Assembly (NCBI RefSeq): GCF_001723175.1
Contig: NC_064650.1
Span: 2,666,001-2,730,000 of the forward strand
Direction of reading: 5' to 3'
Origin: Penicillium oxalicum
Lineage: Eukaryota; Ascomycota; Eurotiomycetes; Eurotiales; Aspergillaceae
DNA length: 64,000 nucleotides
In this document: positions 37,185 to 49,289 of the stretch, in pieces
Position numbering within the stretch: the stretch's first letter is position 1
Layout of the letters: each line of letters begins with the position of its first letter
Notes under the pieces: generated by a model
The model's input: the letters and a program-made list of their open reading frames with translations, nothing else
Told to the model about the DNA's origin: nothing
The model's database searches: none
Program-made: the position numbers and the translations under genes

Positions 37185-40100
37185 TCAGGCCTTGGCGTCT
37201 GTAGACAGGGGCTCTCCAAGTCCTGCAGACTCTCCCTCATCAACCTTATCTCCATGTGAGACTATCTCTGTCTTGACTGTGTCCAAGAGATTTTGAAACC
37301 AAAAGTCAAGCTTGCCGTGCTCAATGTATCGACGGCAAATTTCATTTTCCCGTCTCAAGTCAGCGGCTATCCGAGCCTGTTGCTCCGGGCGGAAGCGTGA
37401 CACGAGAATGTCGGATTCAGAATCTGCCATCAAGGCCTCGGCAGGAGCGAGAGGGACATTCCATAGCTGAACGCTGGGCTCACAAGTGGCTACAAATGAA
37501 TGTTAGTATAAGTGACAAAAAGTAAGACCGACACACACAACCAGGCCAAGTCACTTACCAGCTAAGCAACGGACGATGGTCTGAGATAGAGCAGTGTCGC
37601 TAGCAAAATCGTCCGAGGGCCCACTCATTTGTTCGGCAGCCCTGCCCCTGGCTTCCCAATCGTCCTTGATCATGCAACGTCGCCAGATGAGTTTGCGCAC
37701 AGCCGACACATAAGATGGATCCTTTTGTGCGTAGCGGCTGTGGTCAAGGGTTTGAAGCGCGAGGAAAAATTCTCGCCCTCCCAAATCCACCTCCATCTCC
37801 TCTTCGTGGTGAAGCGGGCCCATCAGCGTCAAAAGATCGATCAAGCGATCGGGTCCAAGAATGCGTCGATCAAACAGCGTGAGCAGTGCATCGTCCATGA
37901 TCTTGTGCAGAGCAGGTCGATCCGCCTCAAGGTGGCCGCCGAAATAACCCAGAGCGAGATCAGCCGCGGCCCTCCGGTCGATCGCGTCCTCACAAAATGA
38001 TTTCACATACGTATGCAGCGAGTCTTGAATCTCATCGATTTCGTTGGCATCATCCAGCCGTTTAATATCGTCCTCGACGGAGGTGATTGAAGCCCGTGAC
38101 TCCTTTTGTTCTGTCGAAGCGAGTTTGCTGAGCTTCGCGATGGACAATTGAACCCGGTGACTCCACAATTCCTCCTCGCCGTTCAGTGTCAGGCCCTCTA
38201 AGCAGACAGCAGCAGTTTCGTAGTTTTGCTCGCCAGTCACGTCATTGATCCAGCTCAGTTTGGAATAGGCATGTGACTTTCGCAGAAACGAGTGACAGAA
38301 AGTTGATACTTGCGCATTGATAGGAGAGCCCCTGGATGGCCCATCGAGATTTGCCGTGAGAAGTATGCGTCTGCCCATGGCTCGCCGAATTTGTCGAAAT
38401 ATTGAGAAACACGGTGCGCCACATCAGCCTCAGTTGTGGACACGGCCGGGGAGCTGAGCAAGGACTCTGAGCTGACTGTCCCTTCACCTGGTCCTGTAAT
38501 TCAATAACGAGCTCGACCAGAGCACCCATGTCGCGAAAACGTTCTGCAAGACTCAAGGCATCTTGAAGGTGACCAATGCCCGCGAGTTTGAAGAGTTGCC
38601 ACTTGCGTTCCTTGACATGACTTTGTTCAATCGCAACACATTCGTCTGCGGCTTTCGCATCATCCTGTGCGCCCAGCCAGCGCGTCCGCTCTCGGTGCAT
38701 CTGGCCCAGAACGCGCAGATGCGCGCGCTATTCTCGCAATTTTCTTCAAGACCTGTCCATCGGGTGCATCTGGACTCGAGGTTTTCTGTCGAATCCATGC
38801 TCGGCAGCTGTCCAGTTCCCAATCGAGCAGATTGCCGGCCTCGGTGTAACCCACAGATCGAGAGGTCCAGAATTCGGGAGGTTTTCGTATCCGTCGGCGA
38901 GAACACCATCCTCGACGAAGTCACTCCCTAACCCGTACAGCGATGCATGTTCATCCCGGTACCGATAAGCTGTCTCCACAATCGCCAAGAAAAGCTCACT
39001 TGCCTCCAAAATCTGCTCTGAAAGTTTCCGCGCTTGCTTCGAGGAAGTTCCTCTGCGAGGTTTGATCGCGTTCTTGATCCAAGGGATGACATGCTCCATC
39101 CGATATGTATCTTTTAGGAACCAGAGACGTAGCGCATCCACGTCTTCATTTGACTGGCTTGGCAAGGTCTTGAATTTGTCTTTCATTGAATCGATGACAT
39201 TGCCGAGGAACGCCTCGTCACTTTTGCCTCTACGTGACTCCTCGAGCTTCCACATGGCTCGTTGCGCAGCAAGTTTCTCCGCGCCCCAAAGCAATTCCCA
39301 ACGGGCCAAACGGCTCAGCGGGTTTCCTTTGCGCAATAGGAGAGCGGCCAAATCTCCAAGCGCCTTGGCCCTCAGTCTCAGATTTTGATCAATAGATATG
39401 GCGGAGGTCGGGATAAAGCGGGTCTCCGATTGAAGAAGTTCCCTGCAGATTTCTAGGGATGCTTGCTCAATTTCAGATGCAGGGAAGTTAAGACCGCTGC
39501 TGTCGAGCAAATTCAACGGGTTCTTGGCCATAGTTCCGAAGAAGATGGCCTGCTCGAGTTTATGTTTCGCGGTGACTTGACCCTCGTCCGCTTCCAGCGC
39601 TGATGGAAACCGAGGCACGACGTTAATGCGCACAACACCAAAGTTCCGAACCATCATGACACACGCGACAGCACCTTCATGGTCCGGCGAGCTCTCCACG
39701 TCGTGTCCGAGAATTTCGTAGGCCTTTCCGGAGCGGAAATGGATGACATCTTGGAATGGCAGAGGTATTTGGTGGGACTCCAAGAGTAACTGAGAGGTAG
39801 GTGACTCCTCAGTACTCGTTAAGGAAAGAATGACTAGAGATTGCCCAAAAAGAACAAAGGCAGTGCTCTCTCCCCTTGGAATGTGTAACTTCGGCTTCAA
39901 ATTTCCATCCACAGGGGGCAAAGACGTGATATCGACCGCATGCGTTGAGGTCACGCGGATATGAGCACCTGAGAGGGAGACCTGGGCGATCAGCAACCTC
40001 TTGGCTTCCAGTAGCTCTGGAGTGCTGATGACAACAAAGAGCCGCCAAGATTCATCCGGCTCATCGACGGACTGTTGTTCGGACAAGGCGAAATCGAGGA

Positions 40101-41351
40101 TCTTGACATCTGTGTCTCCTGGCATTGTCACATAGTCTTGGGGGATGGAGGCTGCGACAGGCCCCTTCAGATCGAATCTCTTTTTCAGTGCATTGCCATG
40201 ATTCCAGTGAGTGTCCCAGATCTCAACCTGACCGGTCGAAGTTGCAACAAGCACGTCACGCTGGCCCCTCTGGCGTGAGGCGCCTGTCCGAACCGCCGTC
40301 ACCTCTTTCCTCCAGGAACCACCGCTCAACACACTCTTGAGTCCACCGAAGAACCCAACCGCACCACCTCCAACGGATGTACTCAAGAAGTGCACCAAAA
40401 CGGAAGGTTTACCCTGCGGGTCTCTCAGTGTGACGTGGGCAACTCGACCCGAAGAAAAGGCAATGATGATGCCAGAAGGCTCGCAGCTCATGATCTCCGT
40501 AGCATACTCACCAGAGAACAAACCGGGCGTTTGTCCTTGGACTCCATTTTGCTTCTGTCGGGAAAGTCCCAATGAAGCTGCGCTTGAAACAGTCTCCCAG
40601 TAGATCATTCTCCCGGTGGACGGTATGACAACAAGAAGCCCAGGATGACCTCCCGGGGTAGCAGAAATCAGAGCGCCGAGCGGAACAGCACCATAGACAT
40701 CTCGACTGGATTCTGGAATTGACACGGTGAATGTTTCCGACGTTGATGGTGTTGAATTTGTTACGGAGTAGGGCCAGATGATCGCGTGGGAAGGTGTCAG
40801 GGCAAGCGCGTATCGATGTGTAGGTGCAAAGAAACATCGGAGGGGCTCTATTGGTCTGAGGTGAGCTATTGGCATCAAAGGTAGATTGAATATCGCCCTC
40901 TGAAGTTTAAACTCACCGGAGAGAGATCCCCGAATCTGATCTGGCAAAGCCGGTAGCTGTTCTACCGTGTAGTAATCGGTGCTGGACTGTTTTCTCATCG
41001 CCGTCAGAAAAGAAGCTCCACATCTCGCCAGAGACGCTCATCGGGCCATACCAGTACTATTCTACCTTCATTTTCATGAGGAGTCTCTTCCGCCGGTTTT
41101 GCGCCTCGAATAGGTAGTTGCGCCTCGATACCAATGGGAGTCGTGACCGTGTCAAGGTCGGGGGGTCCGACCGAAATTGTAGTCTCCGCCAGCTCACGCA
41201 GCTCATGGTTCAAGCTTGCGACTTGAGCATCTCCCGATTGACGCAACACCGAGCGTTGCCTCTTGGGTTTGGGCGGTTTCGTGGAGTCATCGGAGCTTCT
41301 TTGGCGTCTGCGAGGGTTGCGCGATGCGGCTGCTGTTTTGGGGACAAACAT
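37185..41351 (-). CDS. nup133: Nucleoporin Nup133 (five apparent -1 frameshifts)
   Basis: This is the scaffold nucleoporin of the Y-shaped (Nup84/Nup107-160) complex. An N-terminal beta-propeller (about residues 110-550, starting near TDYYTVEQLPALPDQI) is followed by the long alpha-helical C-terminal half. Exons are 41351-41052, 40986-37559 and 37489-37185, with introns of 65 and 69 nt and good branch sites. Between 38285 and 38878 the reading frame slips five times, each time as if one G (+ strand) were lost from a run, near 38876-38878, 38736, 38721, about 38470 and 38285. Adding five bases gives exactly 1346 codons (1345 aa), typical for fungal Nup133. Protein similarity carries on across every slip, so this is either local sequence error or a very recent lesion. 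The start at 41351 (MFVPKT, then a basic nuclear-type segment) is preferred over a longer upstream frame. It shares a 947-bp promoter region with the transacylase gene. Confidence 0.85.
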
Positions 41352-42298
41352 TTTTCCTTCGTAGGACGATAATAGGGCGAGATGATGTGAGAAGGAACCA
41401 AAGGTCAGACTCTCGCTGTATGGGTCACGACCACGAGGAAGAAGGCGCCAAAAATTGATTCCCCGAGACCAAGAATGACTGCGTCCCCAGGAGCGGCGCA
41501 AAAGTAGAAAACAGTAATGGGAGATAGCGCTACAACAAGTAAATGCTGGATGTCCTCCCAGAGTGTTTGGCCTGGGCGGTGAGGCGGACAAAACTGAAGG
41601 ACGCGGGCGACGCGGTTGGTCTTCACGTGATGTCGATCATGTCTGATGTAAGACTTCTTTGCTTATAGACACAACACTGCGCTTGGACGAGTAAGGTCAC
41701 TGTTGACCTGATTGCCTATGAGGATGTATTTCTTTCCTTTCTTCTTCTCTTTTCAAATCGCCGGCTTAACAATAAGTGATGAATCGTCTTATCTCGTAGT
41801 TGGCAAGCTTATCAATGTTCCTTCCACTATCTGTTCAAACGGGATTCACGAGAATGTAAGGTAGAGGGACAGATCGGGCAGAATTTTCATGGCTTGCGCT
41901 TGTTACTTTTCGGTCGACTCAGGACGGTGAATTTCCACCTTCGAGTGATCATCATTGAATCAAGCTAATGTACTATCAGTCTTTCAGATAACGACTTCCT
42001 CCCTGCCAGGGGGGTGAGATCATCTCCGGATATCTTTCCAAGCATTTAAAATGTCGCTGCAGGATTTCGCCGAATTGCGGAGGCTTACGTGATTGCCCCG
42101 CTCTCCCGCCGTTCACCCGGCCCCAGCTCTACGAACGACAGCTTTACTCTCCTCTGTCCGAGTCACGACAATTGTTCCTTCCAATGGACTGGTACCTTTT
42201 GGAGCAACGGCCATCTTTAAAATGTGCACACGCTACTTAGGCTAGATACGCTAAGGAAAGGGCAGAGCTGCCTAGCTCGCAGACGCAAATCAGAAACA
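41352..42298. promoter_or_regulatory. Shared divergent promoter region, nup133 / mct1
   Basis: 947 bp between two divergent start codons, with no coding sequence I can support. A CCAAT (CCAATGG) lies at 42181, about 118 bp before the mct1 start. Confidence 0.4.
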
Positions 42299-43571
42299 AT
42301 GCTCCGTCCTTTCGCACTGGGCCGGTCCCTTTGGAGCGGCCAGCGCCAAGCGATCGCACTGGAGCTGCCAGTGCTATCGGCTGCGAGGGGATTCGTGAGG
42401 AGGAAACACCTTAAGACAGCCTTATTCTTTCCAGGTAAGCCCGTCAAGCATTTGATTTCACTTTCCCGCCCTCGCATTCTCTTTCTTGGCAAATTTCCAT
42501 AAATACCAATACATCTACTCAGGACATGGAGTGCAGCGAGTGGGCATGGCAAGCCCGTGGATGGACCACTTCCCTCAAAAGACGACCCGCATGCTAGATG
42601 AGATGGACTCGATACTTGGCTTGAAGCTCTCGGAAATCATATTGGAGGGGCCGAACTCCAAGCTGAATCAAACGGAGAATGCGCAACCTGCCATTATGGC
42701 CATTTCTGTTCTCATCCTCCGAATTCTAGAAGAGGAGTTCGGATTCGATACCCGATCCCGCGTCGATGTCACTCTCGGACATAGTCTCGGTGAATTCTCT
42801 GCCTTGGTGGCTGCGGGACATTTGCGGTATGCGGATGCTCTCAGATTAATTCGCGGTCGAGCCGAGGTCATGGCTCGATGCACCCAAAATATGGTGGAAC
42901 GGTGCGGCGAAAGCTTCGGTATGGTGGCGCTCATCTGCGAGCCGGACCGAATAGAGGATCTGCTGGCGACCGTTCAGGAGTTCTTGGGGCTGGCGACGTC
43001 CCGCTTGGAAGACACCAGTCGTTCGATTCCGCCAATCTCACATGTCATGGTGGCCAACATCAATTCACCAAATCAAATTGTCCTCAGCGGCAGTATCCCG
43101 CGAATCAAGGCTCTTTTGGTTCAGCTTCGTCAGTTCGGAGGCCACGACCCCCGTGCGGTGAGATTGAACTGTGAAAGTCCATTTCATAGCCCAATGATGT
43201 CTCCAGCCACAGATTACATGAAGGACACCTTGGAAACAACCCCGGTCACATTTCCTGCTATACTGCCGTGCATCTCAAATGTCTCTGCGCGACCCTTTCA
43301 GTCAAAAGAAGATTTGGTTGAATTGCTATCCAGGCAGTGCACTGCTACGATTCGCTGGTGGGATAGCGTCCGGTATCTTCACCAGGAACGAGGGGCTCGA
43401 CGGTGGATCGGAATCGGACCTGGAAAAGTGGGCCGAAACTTGGTCGGCAAAGAGGTCGGAAGAGTGGATGTGAAAGGTGGTGGGGTCTGGGCAATTTGCA
43501 ATCCGCGAGAAATCGAGGAGATGATGGAAGCTTTGGAAAAGACCGAAGCAGAAGGTCCCACGGAAGACTAA
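42299..43571 (+). CDS. mct1: Mitochondrial malonyl-CoA:ACP transacylase
   Basis: This FabD-type acyltransferase, 394 aa, should load malonyl groups onto mitochondrial acyl-carrier protein in type II fatty-acid synthesis, the pathway that feeds lipoate. Exons are 42299-42434 and 42523-43571, with an 88-nt intron splitting Gly46. The N-terminal 40 residues are rich in Arg, Leu and Ala with few acids, as in a mitochondrial presequence. Catalytic Ser133 sits in GHSLGEFSAL and catalytic His267 in ESPFHSPMM. The usual oxyanion-hole GQGSQ appears as GHGVQ at residues 46-50. Length and order fit a single-domain transacylase rather than a fragment of cytosolic FAS or a polyketide synthase. It converges with the TRAPPC2L gene, 253 bp away. 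Confidence 0.9.
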
Positions 43572-43824
43572 GGTTCCTCCTGTCCCTGAAAACCTGGAGT
43601 AGCGCATTTCCAGCGGCGCTTTTAAAAGTTCAAGATGGGATTAGGGAATATGGGATTGGGGCAGAGGAGTCATCCACGTTCAATTGATGTACTGTTATAC
43701 ATGTACGCGTGAAACAGCTCAGATATGATGCAAAAATGGATCAAGAGACTTATCATAGCCATCAGCCGATACTTTAACCGACGAATGTATCGGGGACTTT
43801 AATGCGTCGTTTCTCTGAAGGCAA

Positions 43825-44475
43825 CTACATGGCAACTCCCGGGGCCCACGTCTGACCAATGCGTTGCAAGTCGGCGATGAACTTGGGGTTTGAAATGGGC
43901 TGACCAGCGGTCGTGGCGGCTGCCGTCGTCTCGGAAATCGGAGCGTGTTCGTCCGGGGAGTAGAACGGGTTTTGAAGAAGCTGGATGTACGCGCTCTGCA
44001 ATGCCCGGAAAGCCTAGATTGAAGTGATAAGCCAAGTGCATCGCGCGCATAGATGTTCGAACTACGAAGGGTGTCCCGTACCGGTTTCAAGTCCGAGTCC
44101 CTCAGGCCACTGACTGCAGGACCTGCAGGCTTCCCTGCGCTTACACTCTCGCGTCCGAATTGATCCACAATGATCAAGAACTTCACCCCCGTCGTTGTCA
44201 GCCAGCCATAAGCGGCGAGGCGCTCATCGATTGCATGTAACAATCCGAGGTCCTGGTCGATGGAGGTCTGTTTGCGCCGAATCTCAATGATGTCGAGACA
44301 AGAGTTGAGCATGAATGAGAACTCAATGGTAGAGTCCGTATATGGTGGAAACAGAGAGATGTGTAGGGGGTTATCCTGAGACCCTTTGAGTGAGCAATGG
44401 GTTCCTCGCGATTATCGTGAAAGTGCTTACCGTCTTTCCAATCACTCCGATGCAAGCTATCCGGGGTCCCGTCAT
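43825..44475 (-). CDS. tca17: TRAPP-associated sedlin-fold protein (TRAPPC2L/Tca17)
   Basis: A longin/sedlin-fold subunit of TRAPP, the Rab-activating tether of ER-Golgi and Golgi traffic; predicted 175 aa. Exons are 44475-44431, 44375-44082 and 44013-43825, with introns of 55 and 68 nt; the total of 528 nt is in frame. Features seen are an N-terminal ACIGVIGK strand, DNPLHISLFPP after the first intron, the LNSCLDIIEIR segment, DQDLGLLHAIDERLAAYGW and a C-terminal helix AFRALQSAYIQLLQNPFY. The order matches TRAPPC2L rather than TRAPPC2 (Trs20). The first exon is only 15 codons, easily missed by gene finders. It diverges from the complex I gene at 45313. Confidence 0.85.
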
Positions 44476-45312
44476 GATATCTGAGAATGAGGGAGCTTCG
44501 AATCGAATGCAGTAATATTGCTGTCAACAAATTTGTCAACAATTGATGCGTATGAGAAACTTCACGTTCGTCTTTGCTTGCAAAAGCAACGTGGTGAGCC
44601 CCGGTCCCTTATAAAACCGCCTGGCTCTCTCCCAGTCTCAGCGCTCTTTTGCCAGAAGAAGGAAAGATGACCGCATTCCAGGCAAGTTTCTCGACGTAAA
44701 GGTGCCAAGAATGCGAAGCCTAGCGCGCGGCCAAGGGTATTGAGGGCGTACCTGATGAAATCTGCGAAAGAGGGGGTGGAAATCCAGTGAGTCCAATGGA
44801 TCGTAGTGGGCTGTCTGACCGCCCAATGACGGACTCGCAGAGTCTGGGGAGAAGTCGAGATACGATCAGATTACATGCACGCCGAAGATCCATACCACAG
44901 CCCCAAACGGACTTGGGCACTTGAATACTGAATTTTTGAATTTGCCATTGCTCTCGCTTATTGAATGAGCATTTCTTGTCTTGAATTCTCTGTTTTTTTT
45001 AAAATAATAAAAGAAGAAGGAAAGAAAGGTATCAGCCTTACATGAGCTCTTTTTCTCTGCCCTGGAACCAACACCAAACAGACGCATCCACTTCCTCCTG
45101 GCTACCCTCTCGATCGCCGCATTACTGACCAGTTGCCGGACGGTGGATCTTCCCGTGTTTCGTCCCCTGCCAATCACTTGCCCGCCAAAGCTGGTTACGA
45201 GCATCACGTGATATCGCCGCGAGTGCCAAAGTCCTCCGCGATAATCCACCATGGTCCGCCACCCCATTCGAATCGCATCTGGGAGCCTCACCTACTTCTC
45301 AAAACATCCATT
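44476..45312. promoter_or_regulatory. Shared divergent promoter region, tca17 / NDUFS7
   Basis: 837 bp between divergent starts. At 45170-45176 CCAATCA matches the fungal CCAAT-binding (HapB/C/E) consensus CCAATNA and lies 137 bp before the NDUFS7 start; this complex controls many respiratory genes. Site use is inferred. Short frames in 44638-45291 are not convincing. Confidence 0.4.
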
Positions 45313-46217
45313 ATGTTGCCCATGGCGAGACCCGCTATTTCTGGCGCCCTCTGTGGTATGAGTCACCAAAGAACAATCATCTCCTCCGAGGCTCTGGCCA
45401 GCTCTCTAACACACCTTGTGCAGTGCGCCCTCGAATTGCAGCATGCATTCCCCGTGCCAGCCCTATCGCGGCCTTGACGACCTCCTCGCAAAAGTCGGCG
45501 AATGCTCTTGAGCGTCAATCAACTAGTGGCCAGTCACTGACGGCCTCCGGCAAGGTCCGCCAGGAAGTGCCTCTTCCTAGCCAAGAGAAGAAGGAGGGCG
45601 CCATGCAATATGTCTTGTATGTGATGCCAGTGGCGACGGACGGGTTTCACGCTGCGATCAGATGAACCTTGAGCTGACCATCGCGTCGTGCAGGACTACT
45701 CTGGACCAAGTCACCAACTGGGCTCGTCAGAGCTCTCTCTGGCCTATGACCTTCGGTCTCGCCTGCTGTGCCGTCGAGATGATGCACTTGTCTACCCCCC
45801 GCTACGATCAGGATCGTCTGGGAATCATTTTCCGTGCCTCCCCTCGTCAATCCGATGTGATGATTGTGGCCGGTACCCTGACAAACAAGATGGCACCTGC
45901 TCTTCGCCAGGTCTATGATCAGATGCCCGACCCCCGGTGGGTCATCAGTATGGGTAGCTGCGCCAACGGAGGTGGATATTATCACTACAGTTACTCGGTC
46001 GTCCGCGGTTGTGACCGCATCGTCCCCGTGGATGTCTACGTTCCTGGCTGTAAGTTCTCGAAAAAAAACCCTTCACTTCCGACCATGTTGATGATTGCAC
46101 TGGTTCTAACCTCCGAATCCAGGTCCCCCTACCGCCGAGGCTCTGATGTACGGTATTTTCCAGCTGCAGAAGAAGATGCGCCACACCAAGATCACTCGCA
46201 TGTGGTACCGGCGTTAA
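45313..46217 (+). CDS. ndufs7: NADH dehydrogenase (complex I) PSST/20-kDa subunit
   Basis: This is the NuoB/PSST core subunit of mitochondrial complex I, holding the terminal 4Fe-4S cluster N2 that hands electrons to ubiquinone. Exons are 45313-45355, 45424-45616, 45694-46049 and 46123-46217 (introns 68, 77 and 73 nt), giving exactly 229 codons (228 aa). All four cluster ligands are present: adjacent Cys103-Cys104 (LACCAVEMM), Cys168 (GSCANGGG) and Cys198 (PGCPP). The protein ends in KITRMWYRR, typical for the family. The first ~75 residues are Arg/Ser/Ala-rich and low in acids, a mitochondrial presequence. The start at 45313 is chosen because it opens this presequence; the frame upstream is open but unlike coding sequence. 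Confidence 0.95.
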
Positions 46218-46739
46218 AACACTCCGAGTGATTTGCTTCTTCATTTCTTCTGTGCTTCTTACGCTTGCCTTCATCACGAACGGTGGGTTTTGAATTATTT
46301 CCAGCCATCGCAAAGTCGTCTCGTATTTTTTTTTCATCGTTCAAAATTGTATATCATCAACCCCCAGCTCCTGCTGTGACTGGACTTCCTTTGAAACATT
46401 TCCTTCAACGTCGAACTTGGGGGTCGTACGGTGTAACAGGTTGCCTCAGTACCTAAAAATGTCAGCGACAAGTTTCATACGAGTCTCGCTCACGTCGGAC
46501 CATATTCGTATCTAGCTTCATCCGAAATTTTTGGTTTTTTTTTTCTTTTTTTTAGATTCAAGAGTCCTCGCTGACATCGAGCAACCAATTCCATTCGATC
46601 TATGACTTCCTATGAACATTTACCGGTGACTTTCTTGACTGAACCTCACCACGCCTTATAAGAGCGGCGAAATCGGTGGACAACCCAGCTGTTTGAAGAA
46701 GCCCAATTGGGAGTCGAGAAGCTGACCCGATTTCAGTCT
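46218..46739. other. Convergent intergenic region, NDUFS7 / SDR
   Basis: 522 bp holding the two 3' UTRs and T-rich runs (near 46325 and 46540). No gene is seen. Confidence 0.5.
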
Positions 46740-47970
46740 TCAACCGTTGACCATCACTCCGCCGTTGGGATGAAGACACTGGCCCGCAATGAAACTACTA
46801 TCTTGACTTGCAAGGAAGACAAAGCACGTTGCCACCTCACTCGGCTGTCCCGAGCGTCCGATGGGGACGGTGTGGAATTGTTCCATTGCAGATGTGTGCA
46901 TAGTCGATGGGATCAGTGGAGTCCAGACTAGATCGACCATGGCCATTCGAGTCAGTTACTCAAATCAGTTGAAGGAATTGTGAGATGATCTGATACGTAC
47001 TCGGACCTGGACAGACACAATTCACGCGGATACCATTCTTCAGCTGCTGATTCGACAGAGCGCGTGTGAAGGCCACGATAGCTCCCTTGGTAGAGGTATA
47101 ATCCAGCAGATCGCCGCGGCCAATATACGGATTGACGGAGGAGCAGTTGATGATCGTGGAACCTCGCTTCATGTGCGGCAACGCATATTTGGACAAGTAG
47201 AAGAAGGAATGGATGTTGGTATCGAAGGTTCGTTCCCATTGGTCCCTGTGATGAAGTTCTCGAGTCAACTTCTGATCATCCTTTTGATCTTCATGCCATC
47301 CTTGTCACTCTTCAACGAGACGGGAGACAGGCCCTTCCTTGGGGCCACTCTACAGCAAGATTCAACTCACTCGTCCAACTCGCTGATATCACTCAGCATG
47401 TTCTGGAAAGCTGCATTATTGATCAAAATATCAATGCCCCCCAAAGTCTGCAGGGCTGTGTCAATAGCTTTCTTGCAATTCTCCCGCTTTCGCAGGTCAA
47501 TCGGCAGGCAATGACACTGAGCTCCGTGCTTTTCCACGAGCCGCTTGGTCTCTTGGGCATCCGACTCTTCTTCCGGCAAGTAGATGATCAAGCTCGAGGC
47601 TCCCTCCATAGCATAGAGAACGGCTGTTGCTCGTCCAATACCAGAGTCTCCACCGGTGATGATGGCTCGTTTTCCTTTCAGCTTGCCGGCAGCCTTGTAG
47701 GGCTGATAGCCGCCGTCTTCGGTGGGAATTTGGTCATAGACGGGTTTCGGATCGGCCATATCGGACTCAAGGCCTGGCTTGGCCATATGCTGGATGGGGA
47801 TCTTGTGACCTAGTGAGGGCTTCAAAGATTAGTGCTTTGTCCAATTTGACCGACAGTAGCACGGTGAACCAAACGGCATTAGGTGCCATTCATCATGTCC
47901 ACTTGCCTGGCTCGAACTGGGACTTGGCTCCAGTCGCGGGGCTTTCGACATATTGCGAGACTGGAGACAT
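46740..47970 (-). CDS. Short-chain dehydrogenase/reductase (SDR)
   Basis: NAD(P)-dependent oxidoreductase of the classical SDR fold, predicted 311 aa; the substrate is unknown. Exons are 47970-47907, 47809-47371, 47245-47001 and 46927-46740; the sum of 936 nt is in frame. The nucleotide-binding TGGDSGIG spans residues 73-80, NNAAF follows the fourth strand, Ser203/204 is in NCSSVN, and the catalytic Tyr217-x3-Lys221 lies in DYTSTK. A CPGP motif follows, and the chain ends in the SDR-typical GQCLHPNGG. The ~65-residue N-terminal extension (Gln/Pro-rich, with PKPVYD) resembles the YghA/general-stress subgroup of SDRs. No organelle signal is evident. The first intron is a GC-AG intron (AG|GCAAGT). 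Confidence 0.88.
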
Positions 47971-49289
47971 GGTCACGGAATAGGTGATAAGTCGGTATGG
48001 GCTTGGGAAAAAAAGAAGGGGTGTGTGAACTATCGATACTGTTGCTGAAAATGGATCTAGTCTGATCACAGAGCTAGCGAAATGAGATGAATAGAAGAGC
48101 TTGCATTGACAGAAAAAAGAATGCTACTCAGACCTCTATATATGCCCGAAGAATCTAACAGCTAAGCCTTCGTCACCATGACAGACCCTCAGATTGATTC
48201 CCAAGGAAACCGAGCTCTGCGATAGTCACACCAGAAGAGCAAATGAGACTGTATGGGAGCGGTCGCCTCTTCCGAGCTGGGAGGTGCCTATTAGGTGTCG
48301 GGGAGCGATTTCGACATGTGGCGACGCAGGAGGATAGGAGTAGTTTCTTCGTCATACGGTACGTTTAACTGTGGTCAAGATTCAGGCGATCATTGCAAAA
48401 GCCACTCTCAATGTTGAACATCTGGACGAGCATTAATCTTACAATAATCTATATAACAACTCATTTAGGATGCTGGCTGGGAACTGAAACTCAAATGCTA
48501 TGGTGAGGGTGGCTGGTGACAGTCACTGACAAGGAATCTTCTTAAAAAAAAGAAATCTTAAACGAATCTCTACCCTTTGGAAGTCATTCAACGGCAGTGT
48601 ACCCAGCGACTTCGGAGGTTATGTGGTACCTAGAAATACCTTAATTTGAGACTAGCGCGCCCAAAGTACCTGTGACATAGGATCATTCGATTTGCCTAAT
48701 TTTTCCAGCATCATGAGCGCATCATCACTGGGAGATGCCTGGTTATATCGTCGGAGACGCATTTCGTGGACCATCATTGGGCAAGTGTAGCGAGTCTTGT
48801 CTCCGCCACTAGACTTACAACACTTTCACAGATGGGAGGAGATACATCAACTTGATTGACCGAGGCAAAACGGCTGGAGTCTGATCCCGTTCTAGATTTC
48901 ATCCCTGGTCATATTAGCAGAGAGCCCGGACAATATCCTATCCATAGTTGATATAATCCGTAATTGATGACCATCCGAAAGCTTTCAGGCTCTGCTAGAT
49001 CTGTGCAACACTTGCGACGAGATTCCCACCAGTGCTTCAGGAATCAAACAAGTATGTAGAATGATATCTTCAAGTGAATGTCTTGGAAATACCTCTTATC
49101 ACTTAGGCACTACAGTGCCTGAAGTACACTATCTTATCACATGGTCTTATCGTGCCGGCTTATCGAGATTACAGTTGATGTGGTCCGTGCGCGCAATAAT
49201 TTTTCTTTCCGTCTGCGACTCTCCGCCATCACTCCGACGAGGTCTACAAATTGCCCTACCTCGATTTCGGCCCTCACAATTTCGCCGTC
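47971..49289. other. Divergent intergenic region, SDR / mpp10
   Basis: 1.3 kb between divergent starts. A 60-codon - strand frame at 48173-48355 shows nothing recognisable. No RNA gene or repeat was identified. Confidence 0.45.

Noticed and set aside
41352..41591. N-terminal extension of nup133 by 80 codons
   Set aside because: The extension (Cys/His/Trp-mixed, RRSWGRSHSW) is unlike the conserved start; MFVPKT with a following basic segment fits better.
44638..44826. Candidate first exon of the TRAPP gene (contains IGRSDSPL)
   Set aside because: The resemblance is coincidental. Exon 44475-44431 supplies the proper ACIGVIGK start and splices in frame.
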